A DNA stretch of 24,720 bases from an uncultured Verrucomicrobiota bacterium (lineage in GTDB: Bacteria; Verrucomicrobiota; Kiritimatiellia; CAIVKH01), in the NCBI GenBank assembly GCA_937996795.1, contig CALKUH010000049.1:1-24720 (forward strand), in the 5' to 3' direction. The position numbers and the translations under genes were made by a program. The notes under the pieces are model-generated. The model was not told the DNA's origin, did not search any database, and saw only the letters and a program-made list of their open reading frames with translations. This document shows positions 24,305 to 24,720 of the stretch, in pieces. Positions within the stretch are counted from its first letter, which is position 1, and each line of letters begins with the position of its first letter.

Positions 24305-24709
24305 TCAATCGGGCTCCGTGAAGAGTTCCGGTCGCACGCGGGCGAGGAACGCGGCGATTCCGGACGTGAGGATGCCTTCGACGATCATCAGGGGCGTGTG
24401 CGCGGCGAACAGCAAGCCGGCCACCCCGGCGAAGCTCCGCTCGGACAGCGCCAGCGCGAGGGCCGCGAGCACGCCGCTGGCGAGGATGGACGCCGCCCCG
24501 ACCATCGCCCCGGCGAGGGCGGCTCGGCGCGGATGCGCGCCGTTTGCGCGAATCCACGCGCGCCCGATGCGTCCGAACGCGGCCGCCGGCGCGCACAGCC
24601 TGACGCAGGTGGCAGGCGCGCTCATTACCGACTGGCGCGCCCGCTCCGGCGGCGCGTCGCTGTGGCTGCGCTTCGACGACGCGCCTGGCGCAACTTCGTA
24701 TGCGGACAC
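24305..24709 (-). pseudogene. cbiM: CbiM-like metal-transport permease, C-terminal part only
   Basis: The last ~100 residues look like the C-terminus of CbiM, the metal-recognising membrane subunit: a hydrophobic helix GVLAALALAL, FAGVAGLLFAAH, then TPLMIVEGILTSGIAAFLARVRPEL. Upstream of about residue 38 (near 24600) the frame stops looking like CbiM. The rest (SAYEVAPGASSKRSHSD) has no membrane helices, and a stop follows at about 24716-24718. Full CbiM is roughly 200-250 aa and starts with a conserved N-terminal metal-binding region, missing here. The plus strand over the same bases codes for a LamG-like segment. The gene is thus truncated by rearrangement or assembly error. No cbiN is present between it and cbiQ. 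Confidence 0.6.
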
Positions 24710-24720
24710 ATCAGGCTATC
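24567..24720 (+). CDS. LamG-like jellyroll protein fragment, running off the right edge
   Basis: This plus-strand frame is open from at least 24540 to the window end. From 24591 it reads like a concanavalin/LamG-type extracellular protein: AHSLTQVAGAL, then SLWLRFDDAPGATSYADTSGY. The latter is the typical start of a LamG_3 repeat (LRFDE..G....DSSG). ATG 24567 is the nearest start and has no clear ribosome site; the true start may lie elsewhere. It overlaps the doubtful upstream part of the CbiM frame on the other strand. Such domains occur in large secreted or surface proteins binding polysaccharide. Confidence 0.4.
   Translation, partial: MRPNAAAGAHSLTQVAGALITDWRARSGGASLWLRFDDAPGATSYADTSGY

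Noticed and set aside
1..24720. CRISPR arrays, insertion sequences or phage genes
   Set aside because: No regularly spaced repeats, transposase or integrase motifs, or target-site duplications were seen; only the two-copy intergenic module is repeated.

Overview
The window is a GC-rich, gene-dense bacterial segment of about 25 kb with very short intergenic gaps. I read it as a Gram-negative, probably from the PVC side of the tree (Verrucomicrobiota, Kiritimatiellota or Lentisphaerota). That placement is inference. It rests on the mix of ClpC, an LpoB/COG3014 lipoprotein pair, FmdB-type zinc ribbon, NtrC-type regulation, many PAS kinases and a LamG-like reading frame at the right edge. No rRNA, CRISPR array, transposase or phage gene was seen.

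Left third (1-11167): the end of clpC (+) faces a polyprenyl synthase (-), with a 49-bp repeat module between them. A good sigma-70 promoter at 1574-1602 starts a tight (+) run: FmdB zinc ribbon, a zinc-ribbon/membrane protein, an ABC-class ATPase with a changed Walker A, dtd, a secreted protein of unknown role, then argH. The end of argH contains an excellent sigma-54 promoter match. Downstream lie a PAS-HisKA protein with no ATPase domain, an NtrC-type sigma-54 activator, and a sugar-kinase-like phosphotransferase.

Middle (11119-18004, all minus strand): reading leftward, tRNA-Gly(TCC), an alpha-carbonic anhydrase lipoprotein, a periplasmic-binding-protein fold without a signal peptide, and a single-module A-T-TE-MT synthetase form a compact set that may make or handle a small acid-derived product. 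After a 94-bp gap come lpoB and a COG3014 lipoprotein, probably cell-envelope genes.

Right third (18108-24720): a (+) signalling cassette has a receiver domain with a C-terminal membrane helix, a membrane kinase with three PAS domains and a GAF domain, and a receiver-pseudokinase-receiver protein whose phospho-histidine and N-box asparagines are lost. It converges on a minus-strand CbiM-CbiQ-CbiO metal transporter, with a second copy of the repeat module filling the gap. At the right edge the CbiM reading frame loses its family resemblance near 24600, where a LamG-like frame on the plus strand begins. This is either a rearrangement or an assembly chimera.

The best leads are the repeat module found only between convergent genes, the degenerate signalling proteins, and the A-T-TE-MT synthetase with its unusual neighbours.
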